Both the position numbers and the translations under genes were made by a program. 8,871 nt of DNA from Pyrinomonas sp040289685 (GTDB taxonomy: Bacteria; Acidobacteriota; Blastocatellia; Pyrinomonadales; Pyrinomonadaceae): assembly GCF_040289685.1 (NCBI RefSeq), contig NZ_PSLQ01000093.1, forward strand, positions 1-8,871, in the 5' to 3' direction. Numbering within the stretch: the stretch's first letter is position 1; each line of letters begins with the position of its first letter. Positions 1 to 7,035 of this stretch are shown here, piece by piece. The notes beneath the pieces were generated by a model that saw nothing but the letters and a program-made list of their open reading frames with translations, was not told where the DNA came from and did not search any database.

Positions 1-1
1 C

Positions 2-226
2 GCCGTCTATGCGGTCTACAACCACCGACCGTTGCAGCCGGAGGATGAGACGGGTTGGAACCGCCTGAAAGTAGTGGAAGTCCTAACCGACGCGAGCAGT
101 TGCAGTCAATCCCGCCCTTTCCCGCAGCTTACGTATCCACTCGTTGCCGATTACGCTCGTAAACGAGCCTCAAGCCTTCGAGCGTCAGCGTATCGTCCAC
201 CGTTTCGATCAGTTCCGAGCCAGTAG
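2..226 (+). CDS. Possible 3' end of an unidentified gene, cut by the window edge
   Basis: One plus-strand frame is open from the first bases to a stop at 224-226. Its first 40 or so residues (for example VYNHRPLQPEDETGWNRLK) have a protein-like composition, but I do not recognise the family. The last 98 bases lie antisense to the conserved end of coaX, which is unusual for a real convergent pair. The frame may therefore be chance, or a real gene may end early through a frameshift. The minus strand of 1-128 has no recognisable coding content. No start codon can be assigned, because the frame runs off the left edge. Confidence 0.2.
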   Translation, partial: AVYAVYNHRPLQPEDETGWNRLKVVEVLTDASSCSQSRPFPQLTYPLVADYARKRASSLRASAYRPPFRSVPSQ

Positions 227-908
227 CGATGAGCGAGGCCAGACCGCCCGTAGCGATGATGCGCGTCTGCGCTCCGAGTTCCTGCAACATGCGCCGCAAA
301 ATGCCATCGACCAAGCCGACGTAACCGTAGTACAAGCCCGATTGCATCGCTTCAACCGTGGATGCGCCGATAACGGCGCGCGGGCGACGGATCTCAACGC
401 GCGGCAAGCGCGCCGCCCGTTCGAAGAGCGCATCGGACGAGATGGTGATGCCGGGCGCGATCACGCCACCGAGGTAACGCCCCTGAGAATCAACGGCATC
501 GAAGGTCGTCGCCGTGCCGAAATCAACCACGATGCACGGCGCACCGTACCTAGCGATAGCCGCCACCGAATCAACGATGCGGTCGGCTCCGACGTCGGAC
601 GCTGGTTCGTAGAGGATGGTCATGCCCGTGTCGGTCGTGTGATCGACGAACAGCGGGGTGTGATGGAAATAGACTTCTGACATGCGCTTGAGCACGTAGT
701 TGAGCGGCGGCACTACGGAAGCGATGGTGACTGCGGTGATCGCTTGAAAGTCCAAGCCCGCCAGCTCGAATAGGTTCCGCGCGTGCACGCCGTATTCATC
801 GACGGTGCGCGCGCGCGCCGTCGTCAAGCGCCAGTGGGCGACCAAACGTTCGCCGTCATAAACGCCGAGCGAGGTGTTCGTGTTGCCAACATCGATGACG
901 AGAAGCAT
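129..908 (-). CDS. coaX: Type III pantothenate kinase (CoaX)
   Basis: This cytoplasmic enzyme phosphorylates pantothenate with ATP, the first committed step of coenzyme A synthesis. The 259-residue length is normal for the family. The sequence shows the acetate kinase/Hsp70/actin-fold motifs in order. The N-terminal phosphate loop D6-V-G-N-T-N is followed by GADR at 107-110, whose Asp109 is the expected catalytic acid. DFGTATTFD lies at 129-137, APGI at 151-154, the TGG nucleotide-binding turn at 220-222, and LTLEGL near the C-terminus. The ATG start is fixed by the conserved MLLVIDVGNTN opening, although no ribosome binding site lies at normal distance. The best AAAGGAG is 22 nt away, inside a hairpin. 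The 225-nt gap to the upstream ETF-ubiquinone oxidoreductase on the same strand has no ORF I can support; co-transcription is possible but not shown. No T-tract terminator follows the stop. Confidence 0.96.
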   Translation of the reverse strand: MLLVIDVGNTNTSLGVYDGERLVAHWRLTTARARTVDEYGVHARNLFELAGLDFQAITAVTIASVVPPLNYVLKRMSEVYFHHTPLFVDHTTDTGMTILYEPASDVGADRIVDSVAAIARYGAPCIVVDFGTATTFDAVDSQGRYLGGVIAPGITISSDALFERAARLPRVEIRRPRAVIGASTVEAMQSGLYYGYVGLVDGILRRMLQELGAQTRIIATGGLASLIATGSELIETVDDTLTLEGLRLVYERNRQRVDT

Positions 909-922
909 GTGGGTCGTCGGGA

Positions 923-941
923 GAAGAAAGCTCCTTTCTTC
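923..941 (-). promoter_or_regulatory. Leader hairpin containing a Shine-Dalgarno-like sequence upstream of coaX
   Basis: On the minus strand GAAGAAAG, loop GAG, CTTTCTTC form a perfect 8-bp stem with a 3-nt loop. The sequence AAAGGAG (937-931) lies in its 5' arm and loop. The coaX ATG is 22 nt downstream of that motif, too far for ordinary initiation. The hairpin could hide or reposition a ribosome site, or be chance in a purine-rich stretch. The sequence is certain; the function is inference. Confidence 0.35.
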
Positions 942-1133
942 GTGTGAGATGAAATCGCTTCGCAGCGGAGCGGAACCGACGCTTTCAAATCGGCGAAGGG
1001 GGCTTCGGAATTTACGCCTTCAGAGCTGGCTCGCGCGCGATGCTGCGGCTCGCGACGAAAGCGCGCGCAGCTTTGGCCACCGCGTTCGCGGAACTTTCTG
1101 CGCACGGCGTTCATGGTTGTCGCCGAGCGCACG

Positions 1134-2852
1134 TCACATGCCTTTGTAGTCCGGTCCACCGCCGCCTTCCGGTGGAACCCAGTTGATGATCTGATATGGA
1201 TCCATGATGTCGCACGTCTTACAGTGGACGCAGTTGGTGAAATTGATTTGCAGCCGCTTGCCGCCCCGCCCGTCATCAACCATCTCGTAAACGGCAGCCG
1301 GGCAGAAACGCTGGCACGGGTTGCCATACTCTTCGACGCACCGCGTCGCGCAGATATTCGTATCGAGCACGTGCAAGTGGGCCGGTTGGTCCTCGTTGTG
1401 CGCGACCGAAGCGTAGTAGACATCGGTCAACTTGTTGAAGGTCAACTTGCCGTCAAAGCGCAACCCATTGTAACGCTGCTCGATGGAACCATCTTGGTAA
1501 CCGAACTCGGCGAGTTTGCGCATCGCTTCGTGGCCCGGTTCGGTCTCCACCCGATCGAAGATGCCCCACGCACGCCCACCGGTGATGAACTGCAATCCAG
1601 CGTTGATCAACCCCAACCAGCGCCCTTGACGAAACGCCGCATGGAAGTTACGCACGCTGCGCAACTCCTTCATCAACCAAGAGCCTTCGATGCGCTGTTG
1701 GTAACGGCTCAACCGTCGAGCCGAATAGTCGTCGGCTAGCAACGCCTCGAAAACCGTTTCGGCAGCGAGCATGCCGCTTTTGATCGCCGTGTGAATGCCT
1801 TTCAAGCGCTGCGCATTCAAAAAGCCGGCGCAATCGCCAACCAGCAAGAACCCGTCGCCGTAAAGGCGCGGCATGGCGTGCAGACCGCCAGCGGCGATCG
1901 TCTTCGCCCCGTAGCGAATCATACGTCCGCCGTCGAGCAAACGCGCGATCGCCGGATGCTGTTTGAAGAGCTGGAATTCAGCGTGCGGATCGATCAGCGG
2001 ATCACGGTAGTCCAAGCCGGTGACGTAACCGATGCTGATGATGCGATTGCGCATCCCATAGATCCAGCCGCCGCCGTAGGTTTGCGCGTCGGATGGATAC
2101 CCAAGCGTATGAGTCACCTTACCCGCCGGATAGCGATCGTCGGGCAGCTCCCACAGCTCTTTGACGCCCAAGCTATAGACTTGCGGATCGCGTCCTTCAT
2201 CCAACCCCAACCTTTCGATCAGGCGTTTAGTCAGCGAGCCGCGCGGCCCTTCGCCGAAGACCGTCACCTTCGCTAGCAGGTCCACACCCGGTTCAAAATT
2301 CGCTTTCCGTCTGCCTTCGCGATCAACGCCTTTGTCGCCGGTGCGCACGCCGATCACGCGATCATCGCCGTCGTACAGCACCTCAACGCCAGGGAATTCC
2401 GGGAAGAGGTTGACACCCGCTTCTTCGCACTTCTCACCGAGCCAAGCGACCAGTTTGTTGAGCGAGACGATGTAATAACCATGATTGCGTAGCGGCGGCG
2501 GCGTAACGGGAGCGCGTATGGCTCTGGTTTTAGTCAAATAGAGGAACTCGTCTTCGGTCACTGGCGCGTCGAGCGGCGCACCCTGCTCGAGATAATCGGG
2601 CATCAACTCGGCCAGCGCACACGGATCCATCACCGCGCCCGAGAGGATGTGCGCCCCGACCGACGCCCCCTTTTCGATGACAGCGATCTGCAACTCGCCG
2701 AGCGACTTCCCTTGCTTTGCGCCGGTTTCGACCGCCTCGTTGTGCGCGGCGATGAGCCGGGCCAGATGTAGCGCTCCGGCAAGCGAAGCCGGACCAGCTC
2801 CGACGAAGACGACATCCATCTCGATGCTTTCGCGTTCGACCTTGCGACTCAC
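1134..2852 (-). CDS. Electron transfer flavoprotein:ubiquinone oxidoreductase (ETF-QO)
   Basis: This is a membrane-associated flavoprotein with FAD and a [4Fe-4S] cluster. It passes electrons from reduced ETF (from acyl-CoA and amino-acid dehydrogenases) to the quinone pool. Counted from the chosen GTG the protein has 572 residues, near the family norm of roughly 550-600. The N-terminal dinucleotide fold VFVGAGPAS lies at 15-23. The quinone-site region is seen as GFLNAQRLKGIHTAIKSG. Four C-terminal cysteines (517, 541, 544, 547) have the spacing expected for the cluster, in RFCPAAVYE and NCVHCKTCDIMDP, and the typical PPEGGGGPDY tail follows. The frame stays open 55 codons further upstream, but that extension reads through the promoter and lacks family sequence. 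The GTG has AAAGGAG 7 nt before it. The ATG at residue 12 is the alternative start. No ETF subunit genes lie in the window. The gene is divergent from hemB. Confidence 0.95.
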   Translation of the reverse strand: MSRKVERESIEMDVVFVGAGPASLAGALHLARLIAAHNEAVETGAKQGKSLGELQIAVIEKGASVGAHILSGAVMDPCALAELMPDYLEQGAPLDAPVTEDEFLYLTKTRAIRAPVTPPPLRNHGYYIVSLNKLVAWLGEKCEEAGVNLFPEFPGVEVLYDGDDRVIGVRTGDKGVDREGRRKANFEPGVDLLAKVTVFGEGPRGSLTKRLIERLGLDEGRDPQVYSLGVKELWELPDDRYPAGKVTHTLGYPSDAQTYGGGWIYGMRNRIISIGYVTGLDYRDPLIDPHAEFQLFKQHPAIARLLDGGRMIRYGAKTIAAGGLHAMPRLYGDGFLLVGDCAGFLNAQRLKGIHTAIKSGMLAAETVFEALLADDYSARRLSRYQQRIEGSWLMKELRSVRNFHAAFRQGRWLGLINAGLQFITGGRAWGIFDRVETEPGHEAMRKLAEFGYQDGSIEQRYNGLRFDGKLTFNKLTDVYYASVAHNEDQPAHLHVLDTNICATRCVEEYGNPCQRFCPAAVYEMVDDGRGGKRLQINFTNCVHCKTCDIMDPYQIINWVPPEGGGGPDYKGM

Positions 2853-2859
2853 ACTGCTA

Positions 2860-2866
2860 CTCCTTT
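2860..2866 (-). promoter_or_regulatory. Ribosome binding site deciding the ETF-QO start
   Basis: AAAGGAG stands 7 nt before the GTG at 2852-2850 on the minus strand. This is a near-ideal Shine-Dalgarno sequence, and it selects this GTG over the far upstream in-frame start at 3017 and the internal ATG 33 nt downstream. Confidence 0.75.
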
Positions 2867-2913
2867 CGCTCTCTTTTCGGCAGACCGAGAAAAATGAATC
2901 GCCATTCAGTGTG

Positions 2914-2922
2914 AGTATAGCA
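2914..2922 (-). promoter_or_regulatory. Putative extended -10 promoter of the ETF-QO gene
   Basis: The minus strand reads TGCTATACT: a TGn extension followed by a -10 hexamer with five of six matches to TATAAT. The -35 region about 17 nt upstream (TACGAG) is poor, as is common for extended -10 promoters. Transcription would start near 2907, giving a leader of about 55 nt before the GTG. It would exclude the longer ORF start at 3017. Confidence 0.45.
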
Positions 2923-3011
2923 GAAGACCGATCCGACTCGTAGCGATGTCCGAGCGCAGGATCATCCCGCGGAAGATCGGCGTGGCGTTTGCCCGCATAT
3001 ACAGCGCGAAT

Positions 3012-3041
3012 TTGCACCGCAGCTTCCGGGGCGCGTATGAT
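3012..3041 (+). promoter_or_regulatory. Putative promoter of hemB
   Basis: TTGCAC (3012-3017) and TATGAT (3036-3041) are separated by 18 nt. The -10 box is good and the -35 box is partial. The start would be near 3048, about 90 nt before the TTG start chosen for hemB. It lies back to back with the ETF-QO promoter, with start points about 140 nt apart. Confidence 0.4.
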
Positions 3042-3126
3042 TTGAATTCGTCACGACGAGATCTTCCTGAAACCGGTCGCGTAACCGATGGTATCACGAG
3101 CGAACGAAAGCGAGCGTTTCAACTTC

Positions 3127-3132
3127 GAGGAG
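3127..3132 (+). promoter_or_regulatory. Ribosome binding site favouring the TTG start of hemB
   Basis: GAGGAG is followed by 6 nt and then TTG at 3139-3141. The upstream in-frame ATG at 3088 has no comparable purine-rich site, so this motif is the main reason for the shorter start. Confidence 0.6.
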
Positions 3133-3138
3133 TCAGAC

Positions 3139-4125
3139 TTGCCCCCTGTTCAACGACCGCGAAGGCTCCGGCGCACGGAGACCATGCGCGCGCTGACACG
3201 CGAGACGCGCTTGCACCGAGACGCCCTCGTGCTTCCCTTCTTCGTCTGTCCGGGCGAGCGCGTCCGGCGCGAGATCGCTTCCATGCCCGGCGTCTTCAAT
3301 CTCTCGGTCGATGAGTTCGTGCGGGAAGTGGAAGCGGCGCGCGAACTCGGACTGCGAGCGATCATCCTCTTCGGTCTACCGGAAGCCAAAGACGAACTCG
3401 GTTCAGGCGCTTACGCGCCCGACGGCATCGTACAGCGAGCGATTCGCGCCGCACGCAAGCGCGTCTCCGATCTGCTGATCATCGCCGATACGTGCTTGTG
3501 CGAGTACACAGCGCACGGCCACTGCGGCGTGGTGCGCGACGGCGAAGTGCTCAACGACGAGAGCTTAGAGCTACTGGCGCGCACGGCTGTGAGCCAAGCG
3601 GAGGCCGGAGCCGACATCGTCGCGCCGTCGGCGATGATGGATGGGCAGGTAGCCGCGATCCGCAGCGCGCTCGACCGACACGGCTTCAAGCACGTCGCCA
3701 TCATGGCGTATGCCGTCAAGTACGCCTCCGCGTTCTACGGTCCGTTCCGCGAAGCGGCAGACAGCACCCCAACTTTCGGCGACCGACGAGCCTACCAAAT
3801 GGATCCGCCCAACGCACGCGAAGCGTTGCGCGAAGCCGAACTCGATTACGCCGAAGGAGCCGACATCCTGATGGTCAAACCAGCGACCCCTTATCTTGAC
3901 ATCGTACGTGCCGTGCGTGAACGCTTCGATGTCCCCGTAGCGGCCTACCACGTGTCCGGCGAATACGCCATGCTCAAGGCGGCAGCGCGCAACGGCTGGA
4001 TAGATGAAGAGCGCGCTGCGCTCGAAATCTTGACGAGCATACGACGCGCCGGTGCCGACATCATCATCACCTATTACGCTCGCGAAGCGGCCAAGCTGCT
4101 CGAGCGCGAACCTTCCAGATCATGA
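3139..4125 (+). CDS. hemB: Porphobilinogen synthase (delta-aminolevulinic acid dehydratase, HemB)
   Basis: HemB condenses two 5-aminolevulinate molecules into porphobilinogen, an early cytoplasmic step of heme and other tetrapyrrole synthesis. From the TTG start the protein has 328 residues, the usual size for a TIM-barrel HemB. The zinc-type metal site DTCLCEYTAHGHCG is present with Cys119, Cys121 and Cys129, rather than the Asp-rich site of magnesium-dependent forms. The two substrate-binding lysines are Lys194 in MAYAVKYASAFYGPFR and Lys247 in MVKPATPYLD. This numbering is within one residue of the E. coli enzyme, which supports the TTG start. The ATG at 3088 would add 17 residues (MVSRANESER...) that do not look like family sequence. 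No other heme gene lies nearby, and the gene appears monocistronic. A small hairpin without a T run (GCGCT-TCT-AGCGC, 4152-4164) follows it. Confidence 0.95.
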   Translation: MPPVQRPRRLRRTETMRALTRETRLHRDALVLPFFVCPGERVRREIASMPGVFNLSVDEFVREVEAARELGLRAIILFGLPEAKDELGSGAYAPDGIVQRAIRAARKRVSDLLIIADTCLCEYTAHGHCGVVRDGEVLNDESLELLARTAVSQAEAGADIVAPSAMMDGQVAAIRSALDRHGFKHVAIMAYAVKYASAFYGPFREAADSTPTFGDRRAYQMDPPNAREALREAELDYAEGADILMVKPATPYLDIVRAVRERFDVPVAAYHVSGEYAMLKAAARNGWIDEERAALEILTSIRRAGADIIITYYAREAAKLLEREPSRS

Positions 4126-4138
4126 CCCGATGGTACAA

Positions 4139-4185
4139 AAGCTCCACCTGAGCGCTTCTAGCGCATAAGTTCCACCTGAGAGCTT
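4139..4185. repeat. Pair of 19-nt direct repeats, 28-nt period
   Basis: AAGCTCCACCTGAGCGCTT (4139-4157) and AAGTTCCACCTGAGAGCTT (4167-4185) match at 17 of 19 positions and share the exact core TCCACCTGAG. The first copy runs into a small hairpin at 4152-4164. They begin 13 nt after the hemB stop. The function is unknown. Confidence 0.7.
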
Positions 4186-4193
4186 CGCCGATT

Positions 4194-4270
4194 GGCCTCT
4201 CGCCGCAAACGAACCATGCGCGAGCCCCTCTTCTTGGTCTCTTGCCGCAAAACGAGCCATGCGCGAGCCC
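4194..4270. repeat. Pair of about 35-nt imperfect direct repeats, 42-nt period
   Basis: Unit one is 4194-4227 and unit two is 4236-4270. Both read GG(C/T)CTCT(C/T)GCCGCAAA followed by (A)CGA(A/G)CC, and end in the identical ATGCGCGAGCCC. There are three substitutions and one single-base indel. The second unit continues into nested inverted repeats: CTTGCC at 4241-4246 pairs with GGCAAG at 4277-4282, and GCCCT-TAC-AGGGC lies inside. The pair looks like a local tandem duplication. Confidence 0.75.
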
Positions 4271-4503
4271 TTACAGGGCAAGTCACGTCTATCACCCCGA
4301 TCGAACATGCCACCGACGGGTCGGCATCCGGCATGGCGTTTGAAAACCCCGCACCTTTGCTTCCAGCAAGCTCTCAAACGACTTCTAGCAGACCAAATGA
4401 TGCCGACTCGAAACTCATCGGTCAGATTTCTCGTCTTCGCAGGCTGCGCCGCTTTCGCCCAAAGGGATGAAGACCTGACATTGTTTAAAATCCTCAAACT
4501 CTG

Positions 4504-4533
4504 TTGACACCAAGGGAACTCTCGTGCTAGCGT
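4504..4533 (+). promoter_or_regulatory. Promoter of the TPR gene
   Basis: A perfect -35 box TTGACA (4504-4509) is followed after 18 nt by TGCTAGCGT, an extended -10 with hexamer TAGCGT at 4528-4533. An AT-rich stretch just upstream (TTGTTTAAAAT, near 4482-4492) resembles an UP element. The leader to the ATG at 4653 would be about 110 nt. Confidence 0.55.
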
Positions 4534-4553
4534 AATCGGTGGGTTGTCCCTTG
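4511..4553. repeat. Inverted repeat flanking the -10 region (possible operator)
   Basis: CAAGGGA (4511-4517) and TCCCTTG (4547-4553) form a perfect 7-bp inverted repeat with a 29-nt interval, straddling the -10 element and the expected start point. CCCTT (4548-4552) can also pair with AAGGG (4562-4566), which would lie inside the transcript. A repressor site or alternative RNA pairing is possible, but neither is shown. Confidence 0.3.
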
Positions 4554-4652
4554 AAGCATTAAAGGGGATTCGACCATCAGCTCTCTTGCCGTTGGCTGCT
4601 TGTCAGGACCTGCTGGGAATACAGGTTTTCAGCATCTACAAAGCGAGCTTCC

Positions 4653-6812
4653 ATGGGTTTCGATAAATCAAAGGCCGTTCGCACGGCGGAAAAACATCTC
4701 GCGCAAGGCAAGATCTCAGCGGCGATCGCTGAGTATCGGCGCATAGTCGAGCACGATCCAAAGGATTTCGCCGCCCTCAACACGCTCGGCGACCTATACG
4801 TGCGCGAAGACAAAAAGGCCGATGCCATTCGTTGTTTCACGGCTGTGGCCGAGCACTACCGCTCGCAAGGCTTCGTGCTGAAAGCTATTGCGATGTACAA
4901 GAAGATTCAGCGGCTCGATCCATCAGCGCTCGATGTCGCCGACAAGCTCGGGGCACTTTACGAACAACAGGGGCTGTTCGTTGAGGCGCGCACGCAATAT
5001 TTGAGCATGGCCGATGCTTACATGCGCGCCGGTCAGAGGCGTCGCGCGCTCGACGTCTTGCGCCGCATCGCCGATCTCGACCCACAGAACGCCGAGATAC
5101 GCCTCAAACTCGCCCAAAGTTACGAACACGAAGGGCTGCGCTTCGACGCCGCCGAAGCCTACACTCAGGCTGGGGCCAATCTTCTCGCGCGCGGCGATCA
5201 CGAACGAGCGCTCAGCGCCTACACGCAAGCCTACGGACTCGATCCGCTCAATCAAGAGGCGCTGGCTGGCATGGTTGCAGCCCATTGTGCGCGCGGCACG
5301 CCGGAAGATGCAGCAGAACTGCTGGAGCGCGCCATCGCTGATGACTCGGAGAACGACGAACTGCGCGCCATGCTCGTCCGCGTGCGACTCGAAGCCGAGG
5401 ATTTGGACGAAGCCGAGCGCGTTGCCAGAGAGCTCTTCGAACGCGAGACGCATAGCTACACGACTTTGATCGAAGTCGCCCGCGCTTTTATCAACCGCGG
5501 CGAAACGAACCGCGCTGTAGCTTTGCTCGCGCAGGCCGTGGAACCAGCCCTTGCCGCGCGCGACGAAGAGATCTTGGCCGCGCTTCTCGACCAAGCGCTC
5601 GAGCGCGATCCCGACCAGATCGAAGCGCTGCGTCTTCTGGTGCGCATCCACACATGGCAACGCGACGACGCGAAGCTTCGGGCAACGCTCGAGCGAATGA
5701 TCGAAGCGGCGCGCGAACGAGGACTCGAAGAGGAAGTGCGTGCAGCAAGCGACCACCTCCGTCGCCTGCTAACTGAGGAGCCGCTCCAAACAACCAACAA
5801 CAACTTGCGGCATGAAGGCGTGAGCGAGTTTGAAGCGACTGCTTTCGGAGCCGAGATACCGGCTTCGCCTTTTCAAGACGAGCTTGCGCTTTCTGATCCC
5901 GCTGCCATCGAGTGGAACGGAATCGTCCCGACGACGGATCGCTTCGATTCAGCGCTCGGCGCGAGCGAAAGAGCGCGCCGCGAACAGTTCCTTCTGCAGG
6001 AACTGGAGAGCGTCGACTTCTATCTCGCTCAGGGCTATCTGGACATCGCGCGTTCGACGCTCGAGATGCTCGAACAGCAATTCGGCCCGCATGCGAGCAT
6101 CGCCGAACGGCGCAGCCGACTGAGAAACGCCGCCGAAGAGTTAGCGGAGCAAAGCTTCGAGGTCAGCGCGCAGGTCGCGGTCGATGCACACGTCGAACCG
6201 AGCATGGCGGAGATCGAAGCGCAAGCTAGCGTCATCGACGTCGCCATCGCCGAAGACAGCTTCGGCTCGACGCAAGACCGCACTGTCGGCTCTTCGCCGC
6301 ATGAGAAAGCGCTCGCTTCTTCAAACGGTGACCACCGAATCGATTCGGGATTCGCTGCGCTCATTGAAGAGTTTCGCAACGAACTCGGCGAAGAAGAACC
6401 GCCCGCTGCCCCGTCCGACTACGAAACGCACTACAATTTAGGCGTCGCCTACAAAGAGATGGACTTGCTTGACGAAGCCATCGAAGAGTTTCAAAAAGCC
6501 GTCGCGCTCGTCTCTCCGCAAGACGGTACGCCGCGCTACTTGCAATGCTGCAACCTTTTGGGCCACTGCTTCATGCAAAAAGGCATGCCGCGCGTAGCCG
6601 TCATGTGGTTCCGCCGCGGACTCGACGCGCCGGGCCACTCCGAGGACGAATATCAAGCGCTGCGTTATGAACTCGGCAACGCTTATGAGCAGATGGGCGA
6701 TATCGAACGCGCCATCGAGATCTTCTCCGAAGTCTACGGGATCAACGTCTCGTACCGCGGCGTGGCCGAACGCCTGCGCAGATTGCAAGAGCAACGCGAA
6801 GTGGTTAAGTAG
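4653..6812 (+). CDS. Large tetratricopeptide-repeat protein of unknown role
   Basis: The 719-residue protein has no signal peptide or membrane segment, so it is probably a cytoplasmic scaffold. Residues about 7-375 form a run of TPR-like helical hairpins, with typical units such as ALNTLGDLYVREDKKADAI (41-59), ALYEQQGLFVEARTQYL (101-117) and LARGDHERALSAYTQAYGLDP (178-198). An acidic, low-complexity linker covers about 381-440. A separate helical segment with ESVDFYLAQGYLDIARSTLEML lies at 452-473. A second, probably disordered, acidic linker covers about 500-588. A distinct C-terminal TPR block follows (589-719) with DYETHYNLGVAYKEMDLLDEAI. Such two-block TPR proteins are known in Acidobacteriota and myxobacteria, but I cannot name a function. 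The ATG at 4653 has only a weak ribosome site (AGCGAG, 5 nt spacing). The gene stands alone behind its own promoter and is convergent with the ThiE-family gene. Confidence 0.9.
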   Translation: MGFDKSKAVRTAEKHLAQGKISAAIAEYRRIVEHDPKDFAALNTLGDLYVREDKKADAIRCFTAVAEHYRSQGFVLKAIAMYKKIQRLDPSALDVADKLGALYEQQGLFVEARTQYLSMADAYMRAGQRRRALDVLRRIADLDPQNAEIRLKLAQSYEHEGLRFDAAEAYTQAGANLLARGDHERALSAYTQAYGLDPLNQEALAGMVAAHCARGTPEDAAELLERAIADDSENDELRAMLVRVRLEAEDLDEAERVARELFERETHSYTTLIEVARAFINRGETNRAVALLAQAVEPALAARDEEILAALLDQALERDPDQIEALRLLVRIHTWQRDDAKLRATLERMIEAARERGLEEEVRAASDHLRRLLTEEPLQTTNNNLRHEGVSEFEATAFGAEIPASPFQDELALSDPAAIEWNGIVPTTDRFDSALGASERARREQFLLQELESVDFYLAQGYLDIARSTLEMLEQQFGPHASIAERRSRLRNAAEELAEQSFEVSAQVAVDAHVEPSMAEIEAQASVIDVAIAEDSFGSTQDRTVGSSPHEKALASSNGDHRIDSGFAALIEEFRNELGEEEPPAAPSDYETHYNLGVAYKEMDLLDEAIEEFQKAVALVSPQDGTPRYLQCCNLLGHCFMQKGMPRVAVMWFRRGLDAPGHSEDEYQALRYELGNAYEQMGDIERAIEIFSEVYGINVSYRGVAERLRRLQEQREVVK

Positions 6813-6848
6813 CGCGGCTCGTCTCAAATGGCACGGGACGCAGCGCAA

Positions 6849-6867
6849 CGCCAAGCCGCCGTTGGCG
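6849..6867 (+). terminator. Weak hairpin downstream of the TPR gene
   Basis: CGCCAA, loop GCCGCCG, TTGGCG form a 6-bp GC-rich stem 37 nt after the TPR stop codon. There is no T tract after it, so an intrinsic terminator is doubtful; an RNA-stabilising hairpin is equally possible. Confidence 0.2.
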
Positions 6868-6919
6868 CGCCGAGGATTTAACGTGACGCCCTTGTCGAGC
6901 GCCTTTTCCCATCGCAAGA

Positions 6920-7029
6920 CAGCGCTTGCTCCCGCGCACCCACATTTAAAGTGCAAGCAGCGTCCGAGCCTGACCTCGGCGCGGGGCCAGCGCTCGTTCA
7001 CGCGCACCCATATGTAAAGTGCAAGCAGC
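6920..7029. repeat. Pair of 42-nt direct repeats, 68-nt period
   Basis: The copies 6920-6961 and 6988-7029 match at 37 of 42 positions. The last 29 bases are the most conserved (27 of 29), including the blocks CGCGCACCCA and TAAAGTGCAAGCAGC. The first copy carries GCTTGC and GCAAGC as terminal inverted arms; the second has lost one arm. They lie between two convergent genes, and the second copy ends 6 nt before the stop end of the ThiE-family gene. The pair resembles a dispersed intergenic repeat family or a local duplication. Confidence 0.8.
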
Positions 7030-7035
7030 TTCCCC

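Larger units (their letters stand above)
4126..4652. other. Non-coding interval between hemB and the TPR gene
   Basis: These 527 bases contain frames on both strands, but none has a ribosome site, family resemblance or coding-like composition, and they overlap one another. The left part (4139-4282) is made of two pairs of imperfect direct repeats plus small hairpins, such as GCCCT-TAC-AGGGC at 4267-4279. The middle (4283-4478) shows nothing I can name. An AT-rich stretch at 4479-4500 leads into a good promoter at 4504-4533. The final 110 nt form the leader of the TPR gene. Confidence 0.6.

Noticed and set aside
1058..1074. Hairpin AAAGC/GCTTT between ETF-QO and coaX as a terminator
   Set aside because: The stem is only 5 bp, with no T tract on either strand.
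2853..3017. A 55-residue N-terminal extension of the ETF-QO gene
   Set aside because: It would cross the extended -10 promoter, lacks family sequence, and ignores the strong AAAGGAG site before the GTG at 2852.
4120..4507. Overlapping open frames of 82-125 residues on both strands after hemB
   Set aside because: They overlap each other, have Arg/Ser/Cys-rich composition, lack ribosome sites, and run through the direct repeats.
4923..5756. A 277-residue open frame antisense to the TPR gene
   Set aside because: It lies entirely inside a well-supported gene, and long antisense frames are expected in GC-rich coding sequence.
6933..7029. A two-repeat CRISPR-like arrangement (29-nt repeats with a 39-nt spacer)
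   Set aside because: Only two units exist, they differ at two positions in the core, similarity extends into the supposed spacer side, and no cas gene is present.
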